Shown: positions 54,018 through 63,085, counted from the stretch's first letter. The stretch: 64,000 nt of DNA from Maricaulis sp047308265 (GCF_047308265.1 NZ_JBKQWY010000010.1:62001-126000); one strand, 5' to 3'. Translations and numbers: made by a program. The notes: generated from the letters alone by a model not told the origin.

Positions 54018-54031
54018 TCTATAGTCCTCCC

Positions 54032-55006
54032 TCAGGGTACCAGGACGACCTTACCGATCGCCTTGCGTCCCGACAGCTCGCCAAAGGCGGCCAGAAATTC
54101 TTCCAGTTTGTATTCAGCTGCGACATGCGGCTTGATCTGCCCGGCTTCGAAGAAACCGAAGAGTTCCGCCATATTGTCGTAATGGGCTTGCGGGTCCCGC
54201 ATGGCCCAGGCGCCCCAGAACACGCCCACCGCGGACGCCCCCTTGAGCAGCGGCAGATTGAGCGGGAGTTTGGGGATGTCACCCGCAGCAAATCCGATCA
54301 CCAGATGGCGACCTTCCCACGCAATCGAGCGGAAAGCCGTTTCCGCCATCTCACCCCCCACGGGATCATAGATGACGTTTACACCCTGCCCGCCCGTGAT
54401 CTCCTTGATGCGGGCGCGGAGGTCGTCGGAGGTGTAGTTGATCACCTCATCCGCCCCATGCGCCTTGCAGACCTCAAGCTTCTCATCTGTCGAGGCCGCC
54501 GCGATGACCTTGGCCCCCATGGCCTTGCCCAGCTCGACCGTCGCCAAGCCCACCCCGCCGGCTGCACCCAGAACCAGCAGGGTTTCGCCCGCCTTGAGCT
54601 GGCCGCGCTGTTTGAGGGCGTAGTAAGACGTGGCGTAGACGACCGTCAGACCCGCTCCTTCGGCAAAACTCATCGAATCCGGAATCTTCACAGCGGCCGG
54701 AGCGGGAACGGCCGCCTTTTGCGCAAACGCACCGGTCAGGCCGTTGAAACACACCCGGTCGCCCACATTCAGAGTGGACACATCATCAGCGACCGCAGTG
54801 ACCGTGCCAGCCCCCTCTCCCCCGGGAACAAAGGGCAAGGGCGGTTTGAACTGATAATCACCGCGTACACATAACAGGTCCGGAAAATTCAGGCCCGCTG
54901 CCGCAACATCCACAAGCACATGGCCCGGTGCGAGCACCGGATCGTCGATCTCCTCGACCAGAAGATCTTTCTCCGGACCAAAGGCCCGGCAATACAGAGC
55001 TTTCAT
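54032..55006 (-). CDS. NADPH:quinone oxidoreductase-like MDR enzyme
   Basis: 324 residues. Medium-chain dehydrogenase/reductase without zinc ligands. GroES-like N-terminal domain (LNFPDLLCVRGDYQ, PFVPGGEGAGTVTAV), then Rossmann domain with LVLGAAGGVGLATVELGKAMG, and the quinone reductase/crotonyl-reductase type end. Typical reactions are reduction of quinones or enoyl/enone groups with NADPH. Strong GGGGAGGGG ribosome-binding site. In the operon it may reduce an unsaturated acyl intermediate. Confidence 0.88.
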   Translation of the reverse strand: MKALYCRAFGPEKDLLVEEIDDPVLAPGHVLVDVAAAGLNFPDLLCVRGDYQFKPPLPFVPGGEGAGTVTAVADDVSTLNVGDRVCFNGLTGAFAQKAAVPAPAAVKIPDSMSFAEGAGLTVVYATSYYALKQRGQLKAGETLLVLGAAGGVGLATVELGKAMGAKVIAAASTDEKLEVCKAHGADEVINYTSDDLRARIKEITGGQGVNVIYDPVGGEMAETAFRSIAWEGRHLVIGFAAGDIPKLPLNLPLLKGASAVGVFWGAWAMRDPQAHYDNMAELFGFFEAGQIKPHVAAEYKLEEFLAAFGELSGRKAIGKVVLVP

Positions 55007-55098
55007 ATCACCCCTCCCCGAGGTGTTTCAGGAGGAGCCGGTGGTATTGTTTTTTTGGATCCACCGGCCCGAAAAGGCCGGGCCGAGCCCGGTCAGGC
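55007..55098 (-). other. 92-bp intercistronic gap with hairpins
   Basis: Between the HSD17B4-like SDR and the MDR gene, both minus strand. It contains CCGGGC-CGA-GCCCGG (55078-55092) and the pair GCCGGTGG / CCACCGGC (55037-55068). On the minus strand the first is followed by CCTTTTC, so partial termination or mRNA stabilisation between operon halves is possible. Confidence 0.5.
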
Positions 55099-56019
55099 TC
55101 AACCCATTTTGACACCGAAATGTTCGGCGGCCTTGGTCAGGAATTTCATGGTTTGCTCGCCGCCCTGCTGATAGAGGCCCTGACCGTCAGCCGCGATGAT
55201 ATCATCAATCCGTGCGGCCACATTCTCAGGCGTCTGTTCCTCGGGCGGGAGGTAGATACCGTCCGTCTCGTAGATCCGGGTCGCAGCATACCCCCCAGCA
55301 CCGGCACACAGAACCAGCCGCGACGGCGCATCCTCGGCCACCAGATAAGCCAGCCCGGCCGACACACTCTCGACGGTCATAAGCTTCAACGCATCTTCGG
55401 GAATGAGGCCTTCGGTCATTCGCGTGGCGGCCGTCGGCGACAGGGCATTTACTCGAATGCCGTATTTCTGACCTTCCAGATGCAGGACATTCATCAAGCC
55501 GACCAGCCCCATCTTGGCCGCACCGTAATTGGACTGGCCAAAATTGCCATAAATCCCCGATGAGGATGACGTCATGGCGATGCGCCCATAATTGCGTTCG
55601 CGCATGTGTTCCCAGACGGCCTTGGTACAGATGACCGAGCCCATGAGATGGACGTTCACGACCGCCTCGAAATCCTCGTGGGTCATTTTCACGAAGGACT
55701 TGTCGCGCAGAATGCCGGCATTATTCACCAGAATATCCACCTGGCCCCAGGTCGAGATCGCCTGGTTGACCATGTCCTCGACCTCGTCGGCTTTTGTGAC
55801 ATTGGCCGTGTGGGCAATAGCTTCGCCCCCGGCTGACCGGATCTCCTCAGCCACATCTTCCGCGGCAGACCCCGAGCCTGTGCCATCCACAGACCCACCC
55901 AGATCATTGACGACAATTTTCGCGCCCCGAGACGCCAGAAGCAGGGCATGGGACCGGCCCAGCCCATGGCCCGCACCGGTGATAATGGCGACGCGGCCAT
56001 CAAATCGAATCTCACTCAT
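55099..56019 (-). CDS. SDR-family 3-hydroxyacyl-CoA dehydrogenase-like (HSD17B4 N-domain type)
   Basis: 306 residues from the ATG at 56019 (AGGAGA upstream). Features: ITGAGHGLGRSHALLLASRG, VVNDLGG with the NAD-selecting Asp, VNNAGILRDKSFVKMT, SSSSGIYGNFGQSNYGAAK with catalytic Ser/Tyr/Lys, and VRVNALSP-like NALSPTAATRMTE. This insert-bearing SDR type corresponds to the dehydrogenase domain of peroxisomal multifunctional enzyme 2, which oxidises (R)-3-hydroxyacyl-CoA. A MaoC hydratase, the other half of that enzyme, is encoded directly upstream, which supports a hydratase/dehydrogenase pair. Confidence 0.9.
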   Translation of the reverse strand: MSEIRFDGRVAIITGAGHGLGRSHALLLASRGAKIVVNDLGGSVDGTGSGSAAEDVAEEIRSAGGEAIAHTANVTKADEVEDMVNQAISTWGQVDILVNNAGILRDKSFVKMTHEDFEAVVNVHLMGSVICTKAVWEHMRERNYGRIAMTSSSSGIYGNFGQSNYGAAKMGLVGLMNVLHLEGQKYGIRVNALSPTAATRMTEGLIPEDALKLMTVESVSAGLAYLVAEDAPSRLVLCAGAGGYAATRIYETDGIYLPPEEQTPENVAARIDDIIAADGQGLYQQGGEQTMKFLTKAAEHFGVKMG

Positions 56020-56030
56020 ATCGTTATCTC

Positions 56031-56489
56031 CTAACCCAGCATCTGCAGCGTCAGCCATTCGGCGATCAGTGCGGGTTTGTCTTCACCCTCAATGTCAACG
56101 GTCACCTCATAGGCGAACATCCACTGTCCGGGACGCCGTTCGCGCGCAGATTTCAGATGAAAACGTCCACGCACTTTCCGACCTGCACGAACCGGCTGAA
56201 GAAACCGGATCTTCTCGAAACCATAATTGATGCCCATGGTCATGCCGTCCAAGCCGATGACAGTGCCCATGGCCAGTTTGGACAACAGGGACAGGCTCAA
56301 AAACCCGTGGGCGATGGTACCGCCAAAGGGGGTCTCCGCCTCAGCCCGCGCCGGGTCGATGTGAATGAATTGATGATCTTCCGTGCAATCGGCAAAGGCG
56401 TCGATCCGGTCTTGAGTCACCTCGACCCAGTCCGAAACACCAATTTCCGTGCCGACAAGATCGGCCACGGCGTCGGGTTTGACGATCAT
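56031..56489 (-). CDS. MaoC-like (R)-specific enoyl-CoA hydratase
   Basis: 152 residues from the ATG at 56489 with GGGGAG upstream. Hot-dog fold; hydratase-2 motif in FADCTEDHQFIHIDPARA with the catalytic Asp and His, then GGTIAHGFLSLSLL. Hydrates trans-2-enoyl-CoA to the (R)-3-hydroxyacyl form, the substrate of the SDR encoded 11 bases downstream. First gene of the five-gene operon. Confidence 0.92.
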   Translation of the reverse strand: MIVKPDAVADLVGTEIGVSDWVEVTQDRIDAFADCTEDHQFIHIDPARAEAETPFGGTIAHGFLSLSLLSKLAMGTVIGLDGMTMGINYGFEKIRFLQPVRAGRKVRGRFHLKSARERRPGQWMFAYEVTVDIEGEDKPALIAEWLTLQMLG

Positions 56490-56568
56490 GTTCGCTCCCC
56501 ATGTTTGCTTTATCGTGCCCGCTTTGCGGTGCACCAACCGTTTTTCTTGCTAGCTAAGCAGAGGAATT

Positions 56569-56602
56569 GGCTGAGTGGAAGGGGAAGCGCGCCCACTCAG
56601 CC
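56569..56602. other. 10-bp inverted repeat between the lipoprotein and MaoC genes
   Basis: GGCTGAGTGG and CCACTCAGCC are separated by 14 bases. The repeat follows the stop of the minus-strand lipoprotein gene by 54 bases and precedes the MaoC gene by 80. It has no U-run on either side, so it is either a weak terminator or an operator for the catabolic operon (TetR-like sites have such long symmetry). Confidence 0.55.
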
Positions 56603-56655
56603 GGTCGTTTTCATGCAACACCATGTTGCAATACAGCAAATACTCGCCGTTCAGG

Positions 56656-57528
56656 TCAGCGCTGCAAGCCGCTGGCCGCTTTCACTTCTTGTGTCACCGC
56701 CAGCAAAGTCATGACCGGCACATCCAGCGTTTCCGGCCGGGTGACGGAGGGATAGGCCTGATCCAGCAAAGCAATCGCGGTGGTCATGCGCGCCGCAGCC
56801 TCAGGCGCATCTTCGAAGACAACCGCATTGTGCCGGTCCCAGAGCTGGCGCGCAGTTCGCGCAAAACCATATCCGTCAAGATAGGCTTCGCCGGCATCGG
56901 GCTCGGCAAGCACGAACTGATATTGCAGGGCGGCCCGCTCGATCAGATCAGCAAGCACCTGGGCTCGAACAAATCCCTCGGCCTGGTCTGTCGCGGGCGC
57001 AACCCGTTCCGCCGCGTCGATCGCAGCCGTCACAGCCTCCACAGCCACGACGATGTCGTCATCACTGGCCCCGCTGTAAGGCAGAGTAGAGGCAGAGGTC
57101 ATCTGATCGAGAAACGGTTCGGCGCCGAGGGTCATGATCGTGTCCTCCAGGTCGAGATAGATTTCGGAGATTGGGTGCGCAAACATTTCAGCGCCCGCTG
57201 CGCGCTCTCCGGCCAGCAAGGCGTCGATCCCAGCTACATAATGCGCGCGCATCACTTCCATTGCCGTCAGATAGGCGACCGGATCCTCCAGCGCCTGCTG
57301 CGGGTCAATCCCGAACTCTCCGCCGCCGCTTTCGCCTGCACCTTCACCCTCACCGGCTCCCTCGCCTGAAAACGCCGCGGCACCTGTTTCCTGAGGGGTT
57401 TCAACCGCCGTCGGTTCGGCCTCAGTTTCGTTTTGAGGCGCCTCTTCGGCGGCACAGGCGGCAAGCCCGGAAACGAGCACTGCCGTTCCGGCATGGGTCC
57501 ACAGTTTGCGTGTGCGTGTGATCGCCAT
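56656..57528 (-). CDS. Predicted lipoprotein, unknown function
   Basis: 290 residues. Signal peptide with lipobox LAAC (about residue 25), then a 50-residue linker rich in Glu, Gly, Ala and Pro (with repeated GEGAGEG), then an all-helical domain of about 210 residues: DPVAYLTAMEVMRAHYVAGIDALL and an HPISEIYLDLED segment. This helical region, with a conserved-looking His in EMFAHPISEIY, recalls imelysin- or haemerythrin-like bundles, but no family is claimed. Adjacent to the divergent PiuC-like iron-regulated gene; a link to iron is possible through the shared promoter region. Confidence 0.7.
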   Translation of the reverse strand: MAITRTRKLWTHAGTAVLVSGLAACAAEEAPQNETEAEPTAVETPQETGAAAFSGEGAGEGEGAGESGGGEFGIDPQQALEDPVAYLTAMEVMRAHYVAGIDALLAGERAAGAEMFAHPISEIYLDLEDTIMTLGAEPFLDQMTSASTLPYSGASDDDIVVAVEAVTAAIDAAERVAPATDQAEGFVRAQVLADLIERAALQYQFVLAEPDAGEAYLDGYGFARTARQLWDRHNAVVFEDAPEAAARMTTAIALLDQAYPSVTRPETLDVPVMTLLAVTQEVKAASGLQR

Positions 57529-57599
57529 AATGATATTCCCTGAAATCGAAGCCGCTGGGGGCAGAAGACAAACCGCTGCCTAACCCATATTATCGACTT

Positions 57600-57614
57600 T
57601 GACAATCATTCGCA
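57600..57614 (+). promoter_or_regulatory. Candidate Fur box upstream of the PiuC-like gene
   Basis: TGACAATCATTCGCA matches the 7-1-7 Fur consensus TGATAATNATTATCA at 11 of 14 informative positions. A plausible promoter AAGACA-17-TATTAT (57565-57593) places the start of transcription at the box, and the gene starts 9 bases later. Repression by iron-loaded Fur is inferred. Confidence 0.45.
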
Positions 57615-57622
57615 GGTGCGCC

Positions 57623-58285
57623 GTGGTGTTTCAGTTACAAAAGGTCCTTAACGCGGACGAAATCCAGACTCTGCGGAGCCTCATTCTGGACGGAGGCCAG
57701 CTCGAAGACGGCGCACGCACGGCCGGTTGGGCAGCAAGACCGGTCAAACACAATGAGCAATTGGCACGCGGCGCCCGGCTGGACACGCTCCGCTCACAGG
57801 TCCGTCGATGCCTGGACCGTCACCCGATGTTTCAGCCCTATACACAGGCCCGGTCGATCACCCGCATTCTGGCCTCGCGCTACACGCAAGGCATGAAGTA
57901 CGGCCAGCATGTGGACGATGCTCTGATGGCCGGACGTCGATCAGACCTGTCCTTCACCCTGTTTCTCAGTGAACCCGACACGTATGAGGGCGGGGAGCTG
58001 ATACTGGATCTACCAGGTGAGACCTTGGGCATCAAATTGCCTGCCGGGGATGCGATCATCTATCCGACCGGAGCGCTTCACCAGGTGAGCGAAGTCACTG
58101 CGGGCGAACGGATTTGTGCGGTGGGCTGGGTTCGCAGTCTTGTGCGCCGCGCCGATCACCGTGAAATTCTGTTCGATCTGGACCAGACGGCAAAAGGCCT
58201 GTTCTCCCAACACGGTAAAAGCCGCGAGCTGGATACCGTCCTCAAGACCAAGTCGAACTTGCTGCGCTTGTGGGCTGATGACTGA
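57623..58285 (+). CDS. Fe(II)/2-oxoglutarate-dependent dioxygenase, PiuC/PKHX-type
   Basis: 220 residues from GTG 57623, chosen because AGG is 6 bases upstream and family proteins begin near this point; TTG 57599 and GTG 57626 are alternatives. Double-stranded beta-helix with the iron ligands H-x-D in YGQHVDDALM and the distal His in TGALHQVSEV; the 2-oxoglutarate Arg is in ERICAVGW. RSDLSFTLFLSEPDTYEGGEL is the family signature. PiuC-type proteins are commonly linked to iron uptake with TonB receptors; no receptor is in the window. Confidence 0.9.
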   Translation: MVFQLQKVLNADEIQTLRSLILDGGQLEDGARTAGWAARPVKHNEQLARGARLDTLRSQVRRCLDRHPMFQPYTQARSITRILASRYTQGMKYGQHVDDALMAGRRSDLSFTLFLSEPDTYEGGELILDLPGETLGIKLPAGDAIIYPTGALHQVSEVTAGERICAVGWVRSLVRRADHREILFDLDQTAKGLFSQHGKSRELDTVLKTKSNLLRLWADD

Positions 58286-58308
58286 AACGGCACCGGCCTC
58301 GGCAAGCC

Positions 58309-60075
58309 TCAGATCTCAAACCGATCGTCTGCAGCACCAGGGTCGTCGGCAATCGCAACAGGCGCTTCAGAGCGCAGGGCGGTGGGCGCACCCTGGCGTC
58401 CCAATTGTCCCAGCATGGACTTGATCCGCTTGAGTTTCGGGCGCCCCTCGACCTGCTCGGCCTCCGACAATCCGGCTTCGGACTTGATCAATCGAAGGGC
58501 CCGGGCCTGGGCATCGGCCAGACAATCGCCCTGCGGCAACGCCCCGCCGGTGGCCAGACGCAAAAAGCCATTGGCACGATCAAGCACGGATTGTTGCCCC
58601 GCTTCGATCGCATCAAACACCCGCGTCTCCTGAATCAGCTTCATGCCCAGGGCATCGATCTGTTGCGTCAAGGCGCTTTGATCCTCATCGGGATAGCTGG
58701 CCTGACGCACATCCGCCTGGAAGCGTGCGAGAATGGCGAGCCGCTCCAGCGGACTGCCCTGCCCCCGGACAAACCAGCTCTCAGCGGGATGGCCGCCGAC
58801 GACGCTGCGAATATAGCCGGCCAGTTTGCGCTTGTTGGGCGCACCGACAATGTTTTCTTCCAGGGTGAACAAACGCTGGATCTGATCCACCGGTGAATCG
58901 GTACCCTGGAGCATCTGGTCGATCGTTTCCGGTTGCAGAAGCCGAGCAGAGCGGGCCGTAAACGACTTGGTCAGTGCATCAATAGGCAGGGAAGAATCCG
59001 CACTCATTACCAGTTTTTGTGCGAGCTCACGTGCCAGACGCACTTCTTCTCGCACGCTGGACGGCCGCAAGCGTCTGGGGCTTTCCAGATCCGCCAGCAA
59101 GGCCTGAGCGATGGTGATCTTGCAGGCCGGCAGGTCACCCGCCTGGATCATTTCCGCCACCTGCCGCGCTGCGTCCGGGCTCATGGAAATTGCTTCCGCC
59201 TTGTCATCACCGTCATAGAGACAGGTCAGGCGTTCCAATCGCTCGCCCAGATCCCGACATTCGCCCAGCAGAGCCTCGCGGCCTGCATCAAACTGCATCA
59301 CATCGCTGATCGACTGATCCAGTTCGCACAGGGCAAACTCCCTCACCTCACCCGTCTCGGGCAGGGCCAGGGACATGGCGAGCAGGGCATTCAGCTTGTC
59401 GGCATAATTGCGATTGCTCTTCAGCATCGAAGCAATAGCCGCCCGCAGGCGATAGGGACGGCTGTCGGATGCATGAATTTCGGCCGCGACCTTGCCAAAA
59501 CAGTGTTTGGCCGAGACCTGCGGCAAAACCTTGTTGCGATGATCCGTGTACAGGCGCGTCAGGGTTTTCTGAACCAGCTCATTGGCCTGTTTCACAAACC
59601 CATGGACACTCGCATCGCTGTCCCGGGCGTTCGCCACTGCGACTTTCTGCACCGCATGCTGCAGCTCGGTTCCCGACGCTTCGAGACTCTCCGCCAGGTC
59701 AGGACGGTGCAACAATTCGAGCGGAATGGCCTGTTTGCGCTCCAGCCAGTCCTTGAGGACCCGGCGGATCGTGTCGCGACCATGCGATTTACACAAATCA
59801 TCCGGTGCAAGGCAGGGCAGACGCGCTTCGCCAGTCTTTTCCTTGACCGCGGTCATGCGCTCATTTCCGCCATTGAAGACCGGAACCGAGCGGAACGTCC
59901 GGTCCGCTTCGTTGTAGACTTCCTTCGAGATCCGGACCGAACCATCCGGATTTCGTGCAAGAAGCTCGTGTGCCAGCTTGAACGCCTCATCACGCACTTC
60001 TTCGGCCCGCTCCAACACCCATCCGGCTTTGCGGTTCTTCTTCACAAAGACTTCGTAATGAACCCGGCTGGACAT
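58309..60075 (-). CDS. Large protein of unknown function
   Basis: 588 residues, no signal peptide or membrane helix, probably cytoplasmic. The first 75 residues (YEVFVKKNRKAGWVLERAEE, GSVRISKEVYNEADRTFRSVPVF) form a likely alpha/beta domain; the rest is almost entirely helical and rich in Leu, Ala, Arg and Glu, with an acidic C-terminal tail. I do not recognise the family. It lies between a PiuC-like gene and chvI, on the opposite strand to both, and is followed by a short gap with no terminator. Long clean frame with normal codon bias, so it is a real gene. Function not assigned. Confidence 0.75.
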   Translation of the reverse strand: MSSRVHYEVFVKKNRKAGWVLERAEEVRDEAFKLAHELLARNPDGSVRISKEVYNEADRTFRSVPVFNGGNERMTAVKEKTGEARLPCLAPDDLCKSHGRDTIRRVLKDWLERKQAIPLELLHRPDLAESLEASGTELQHAVQKVAVANARDSDASVHGFVKQANELVQKTLTRLYTDHRNKVLPQVSAKHCFGKVAAEIHASDSRPYRLRAAIASMLKSNRNYADKLNALLAMSLALPETGEVREFALCELDQSISDVMQFDAGREALLGECRDLGERLERLTCLYDGDDKAEAISMSPDAARQVAEMIQAGDLPACKITIAQALLADLESPRRLRPSSVREEVRLARELAQKLVMSADSSLPIDALTKSFTARSARLLQPETIDQMLQGTDSPVDQIQRLFTLEENIVGAPNKRKLAGYIRSVVGGHPAESWFVRGQGSPLERLAILARFQADVRQASYPDEDQSALTQQIDALGMKLIQETRVFDAIEAGQQSVLDRANGFLRLATGGALPQGDCLADAQARALRLIKSEAGLSEAEQVEGRPKLKRIKSMLGQLGRQGAPTALRSEAPVAIADDPGAADDRFEI

Positions 60076-60250
60076 TCAGCACTCCCTTCTCCGCCAAGTT
60101 GCAACAAAGGGCTTAAAACCCGGTGAAGATTAACCACACAGGCTGGCCTGTATCCGGCTTCAGGATTACGCTTTGCCTATCATGGGTTTGATGGTTATGG
60201 TCCCGTCATGGGCCAATCTGGAAAGCGCTAACAAAGAGGCAGCATACCGC

Positions 60251-60961
60251 ATGGCGACCATTGCCCTTGTCGATGACGACGAGAACATCATCACCTCCGT
60301 GTCCATCTTCCTGGAAGGTGAGGGCTATCATGTCCGCACCTATAATGACGGCGCCTCTGCCCTCTCGGCCTTGCTTGAGGACCCACCGGATTTGGGCGTG
60401 TTCGACATCAAGATGCCGCGCATGGATGGCCTCGAATTGCTGCGCCGTCTGCGTCAGTCTTCCAATCTTCCCGTCATTTTCCTCACTTCCAAGGATGATG
60501 AATTTGATGAGGCGCTTGGCCTGAATCTCGGTGCCGATGATTATATCAGCAAGCCCTTCTCCCAACGCCTTCTGGGAGAGCGCGTCAAAGCGGTCCTGCG
60601 TCGGGTTCGCCCGGTTGATGAGACGGAAGATGCGGCCTCGCTTGAGCCCGGCGACAGCAAGCCCATCGAGCGCGGGCGCCTGTTGCTGGATCCGAACCGA
60701 CATGCCTGTTCCTGGGATGGCGAACCGGTACGGCTGACCGTCACAGAGTTTTTGATCCTGCAAGCTCTGGCAACACGGCCGGGCTATGTGAAAAGCCGGG
60801 ACAATCTGATGGACGCCGCCTATGATGATCAGGTGTATGTCGATGATCGAACCATCGACAGCCACATCAAGCGCATCCGGAAGAAGTTCCGCGAAGTCGA
60901 TACCAGCTTCGATTCCATCGAGACCCTCTATGGCGTGGGTTACCGCTATAAGGAAGTTTAG
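60251..60961 (+). CDS. chvI: Response regulator ChvI
   Basis: 236 residues, OmpR/PhoB type. Receiver with ALVDDDENI, phospho-acceptor Asp52 in VFDIKMPRMDG and the conserved Lys in YISKPFS; C-terminal winged helix with RLTVTEFLILQALA and DDRTIDSHIKRIRKKFR. The sequence is of the ChvI/BatR type that controls envelope and acid stress and exopolysaccharide genes in alphaproteobacteria. chvG starts inside its 3' end. The start at 60251 gives the usual MATIALVDDD N-terminus. Confidence 0.93.
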   Translation: MATIALVDDDENIITSVSIFLEGEGYHVRTYNDGASALSALLEDPPDLGVFDIKMPRMDGLELLRRLRQSSNLPVIFLTSKDDEFDEALGLNLGADDYISKPFSQRLLGERVKAVLRRVRPVDETEDAASLEPGDSKPIERGRLLLDPNRHACSWDGEPVRLTVTEFLILQALATRPGYVKSRDNLMDAAYDDQVYVDDRTIDSHIKRIRKKFREVDTSFDSIETLYGVGYRYKEV

Positions 60962-62597
60962 GCTCGCAAGTCTGCGCAAGGCCTGGAACTGGCTGGAAGA
61001 TTTCTGGCTGGGTGTGAGCCCGCGTGCCTCATCGCGGCTGGCCCAACTCATCCTTGTCGCGAATTTTGTGGCCCTGGGCGTTCTGATCTTCGGCATGCTG
61101 GCGCTGTCGGAAACCCGCCGGGGTCTCGTCAATGCCAAGCTCGACAATTTGCTGACCCAGGGCACGATGATCGCAAATGTGCTGGAGCGCGGTGCGTCGG
61201 AAGATTTCCCCGCACCCGCGCCGGCCTTGAGAAACGGGGACGCTCGGGCCCTGCTCAGACAGGTCTACCAGTCTGACGAGAACCGCGTTCTGGTGTTTGA
61301 CAAGGGCGGCCACCTCGTCGCTGACAGCTTCCTGCTCGATGATGTTGTCGAGATCGATGCCCTGCCTCCGCCCGCAACCGATGAGCGCGGCATTCTTGGC
61401 TTTATCGCGGATCTACCCGGCGATGCCGGCCAGGCTATTTCCAATCTGTTTGGCGGTGAGGAAGCGGGTATTTCTGACATCGCCAGCCTGGAGACCGAAG
61501 TCGACCAGGCCATTGCCGGAGAACGTGTATCCGGGGTCCGCCGCGATGAAAATGGTCGCCGTATTGTGTCAGTCTCCGTGCCTATTCAGCCGGTACGGGC
61601 GGTGATCGGTGTGGTTACGGTCGAATCCTACGATCTGGACGCTCTGATTGCCGCAGAACGCCGGGCTCTGCTGCCTTTCACGCTGATCGCCTGCCTGGTC
61701 AGCATCATGTCGTCACTGGCACTAACCGTCTTTATTGCCCGCCCTATCCGGCGCCTCGCCAAGGCAGCGCGGGAAGCGCGGCGGGCCGGGGGACGTCGCG
61801 TGAAAATGCCTGACATGCGTCACCGCAAGGATGAGATCGGTGTTCTGGCCACAGAACTCTATGACATGACCGAAACCCTGTACGACCGGCTCGATGCGAT
61901 CGAACGGTTTGCGGCAGATGTTGCCCATGAACTCAAAAACCCGCTCACCTCCATCCGGTCAGCGGCAGAAGTGCTTCCCAAGGCCAGAGATGACGAAAGA
62001 CGGGACCGGCTACTCCGCGTCATCAACAATGATGTCGGGCGTCTGGACCGTCTGATCAGTGATATCTCGCGCGCGTCGCGCGTGGATGCCGAACTGGCCC
62101 GTGAAGATATTGAACTCATGGATGTCGGCGGTCTGCTCTCCGAACTGGCAGAGACCTATAACGCCGCTTCCGATGGACAGGGCGCTCAGATCGCCTATCA
62201 GACACACGTCCGTCGCAGTGTGATCAAGGGGCGTGAAGGACCGCTCGGTCAGGTGTTTCGAAACCTGATCGACAATGCGATGACCTTTTCGCCGGACGAC
62301 GGCACCATCAATATTGATATCCATCGCGATCATCTGGGTGACGACCCCGCCCTTCTCGTGACCGTCGATGATGACGGGCCGGGAATTCCAGAAGATAATC
62401 TGGAGACGATTTTCGAACGTTTCTACACCCAGCGCCCACAAGGTGCCGCCTTCGGAACCCATTCCGGTCTGGGACTCGCCATCTCTCGCCAGATCGTCGA
62501 AGCGCATGGCGGTCGGATTTCAGCCTCTAACCGTCTCGGGACACAGGGGCAGATTCTGGGTGCGCGCTTCTCGGTCTGCTTCCCGCGGGTGATTTAG
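60930..62597 (+). CDS. chvG: Sensor histidine kinase ChvG
   Basis: 555 residues from the ATG at 60930, which overlaps chvI by 32 bases; no other good start is present. Two membrane helices (about 42-64 and 249-271) enclose a periplasmic sensor of about 190 residues. HAMP follows, then the H-box FAADVAHELKNPLTSIRSA and the ATPase with FRNLIDNAMTFSPDDG, DDDGPGIPEDNLE and GLGLAISRQIVEAHGG. Partner of ChvI; homologues respond to acid or cell-wall stress and are held inactive by a periplasmic repressor (ExoR) in rhizobia, a gene not seen here. Confidence 0.93.
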   Translation: MAWVTAIRKFRLASLRKAWNWLEDFWLGVSPRASSRLAQLILVANFVALGVLIFGMLALSETRRGLVNAKLDNLLTQGTMIANVLERGASEDFPAPAPALRNGDARALLRQVYQSDENRVLVFDKGGHLVADSFLLDDVVEIDALPPPATDERGILGFIADLPGDAGQAISNLFGGEEAGISDIASLETEVDQAIAGERVSGVRRDENGRRIVSVSVPIQPVRAVIGVVTVESYDLDALIAAERRALLPFTLIACLVSIMSSLALTVFIARPIRRLAKAAREARRAGGRRVKMPDMRHRKDEIGVLATELYDMTETLYDRLDAIERFAADVAHELKNPLTSIRSAAEVLPKARDDERRDRLLRVINNDVGRLDRLISDISRASRVDAELAREDIELMDVGGLLSELAETYNAASDGQGAQIAYQTHVRRSVIKGREGPLGQVFRNLIDNAMTFSPDDGTINIDIHRDHLGDDPALLVTVDDDGPGIPEDNLETIFERFYTQRPQGAAFGTHSGLGLAISRQIVEAHGGRISASNRLGTQGQILGARFSVCFPRVI

Positions 62598-62677
62598 ACG
62601 CCTCTCACTGAGCAAAACAGGCACAGTGTTGCAAAAAGACGCTTTCTCTTAACCCATCACCGCGCTTAGATAGATTC

Positions 62678-63085
62678 ATGATTGGAGTCGTCGTTGTCAC
62701 TCACGGTCGTCTGGCCGATGAATTCGTGGCCGCCACAGAACATGTGGTGGGTCCGCTCGATGCGTTTGCTGCGGTCTGTATCGGTCCGGATGACGATATG
62801 GAAAAGCGGCGTGCAGAAATTCGAACAGCCATCGAAGACACCGACCAGGGTGAAGGCGTCCTCGTTCTCACAGACATGTTCGGCGGCACTCCGTCCAACC
62901 TGGCGATTTCCCTTCTGGAACCCGGCAAGGTGGAAGTCATCGCGGGCGTCAATCTGCCAATGCTGATCAAACTCGCCGAGGCACGCTCGCGGGCAGATCT
63001 GGATGCCCTGGCCCGCATGGGCGCCGAAGCCGGCAAACGTTATATCGCGGTAGCATCCAATGTACTTGAAGGTGCCGGCAAGTGA
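62678..63085 (+). CDS. PTS EIIA(Man)-type phosphocarrier (PtsM-like)
   Basis: 135 residues. EIIA of the mannose family with the phospho-His at residue 9 (VVVTHGRLAD) and LVLTDMFGGTPSNLAISLL. In alphaproteobacteria this protein belongs to an incomplete regulatory PTS with HPr and, usually, HPr kinase; no sugar permease is present. It follows chvG by 80 bases and overlaps the HPr gene by GTGA, so the two are coupled. Confidence 0.93.
   Translation: MIGVVVVTHGRLADEFVAATEHVVGPLDAFAAVCIGPDDDMEKRRAEIRTAIEDTDQGEGVLVLTDMFGGTPSNLAISLLEPGKVEVIAGVNLPMLIKLAEARSRADLDALARMGAEAGKRYIAVASNVLEGAGK

Noticed and set aside
52446..54182. 578-codon plus-strand frame across the SDR and acyl-CoA dehydrogenase genes
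   Set aside because: Spans two well-supported minus-strand genes and their gap; antisense shadow.
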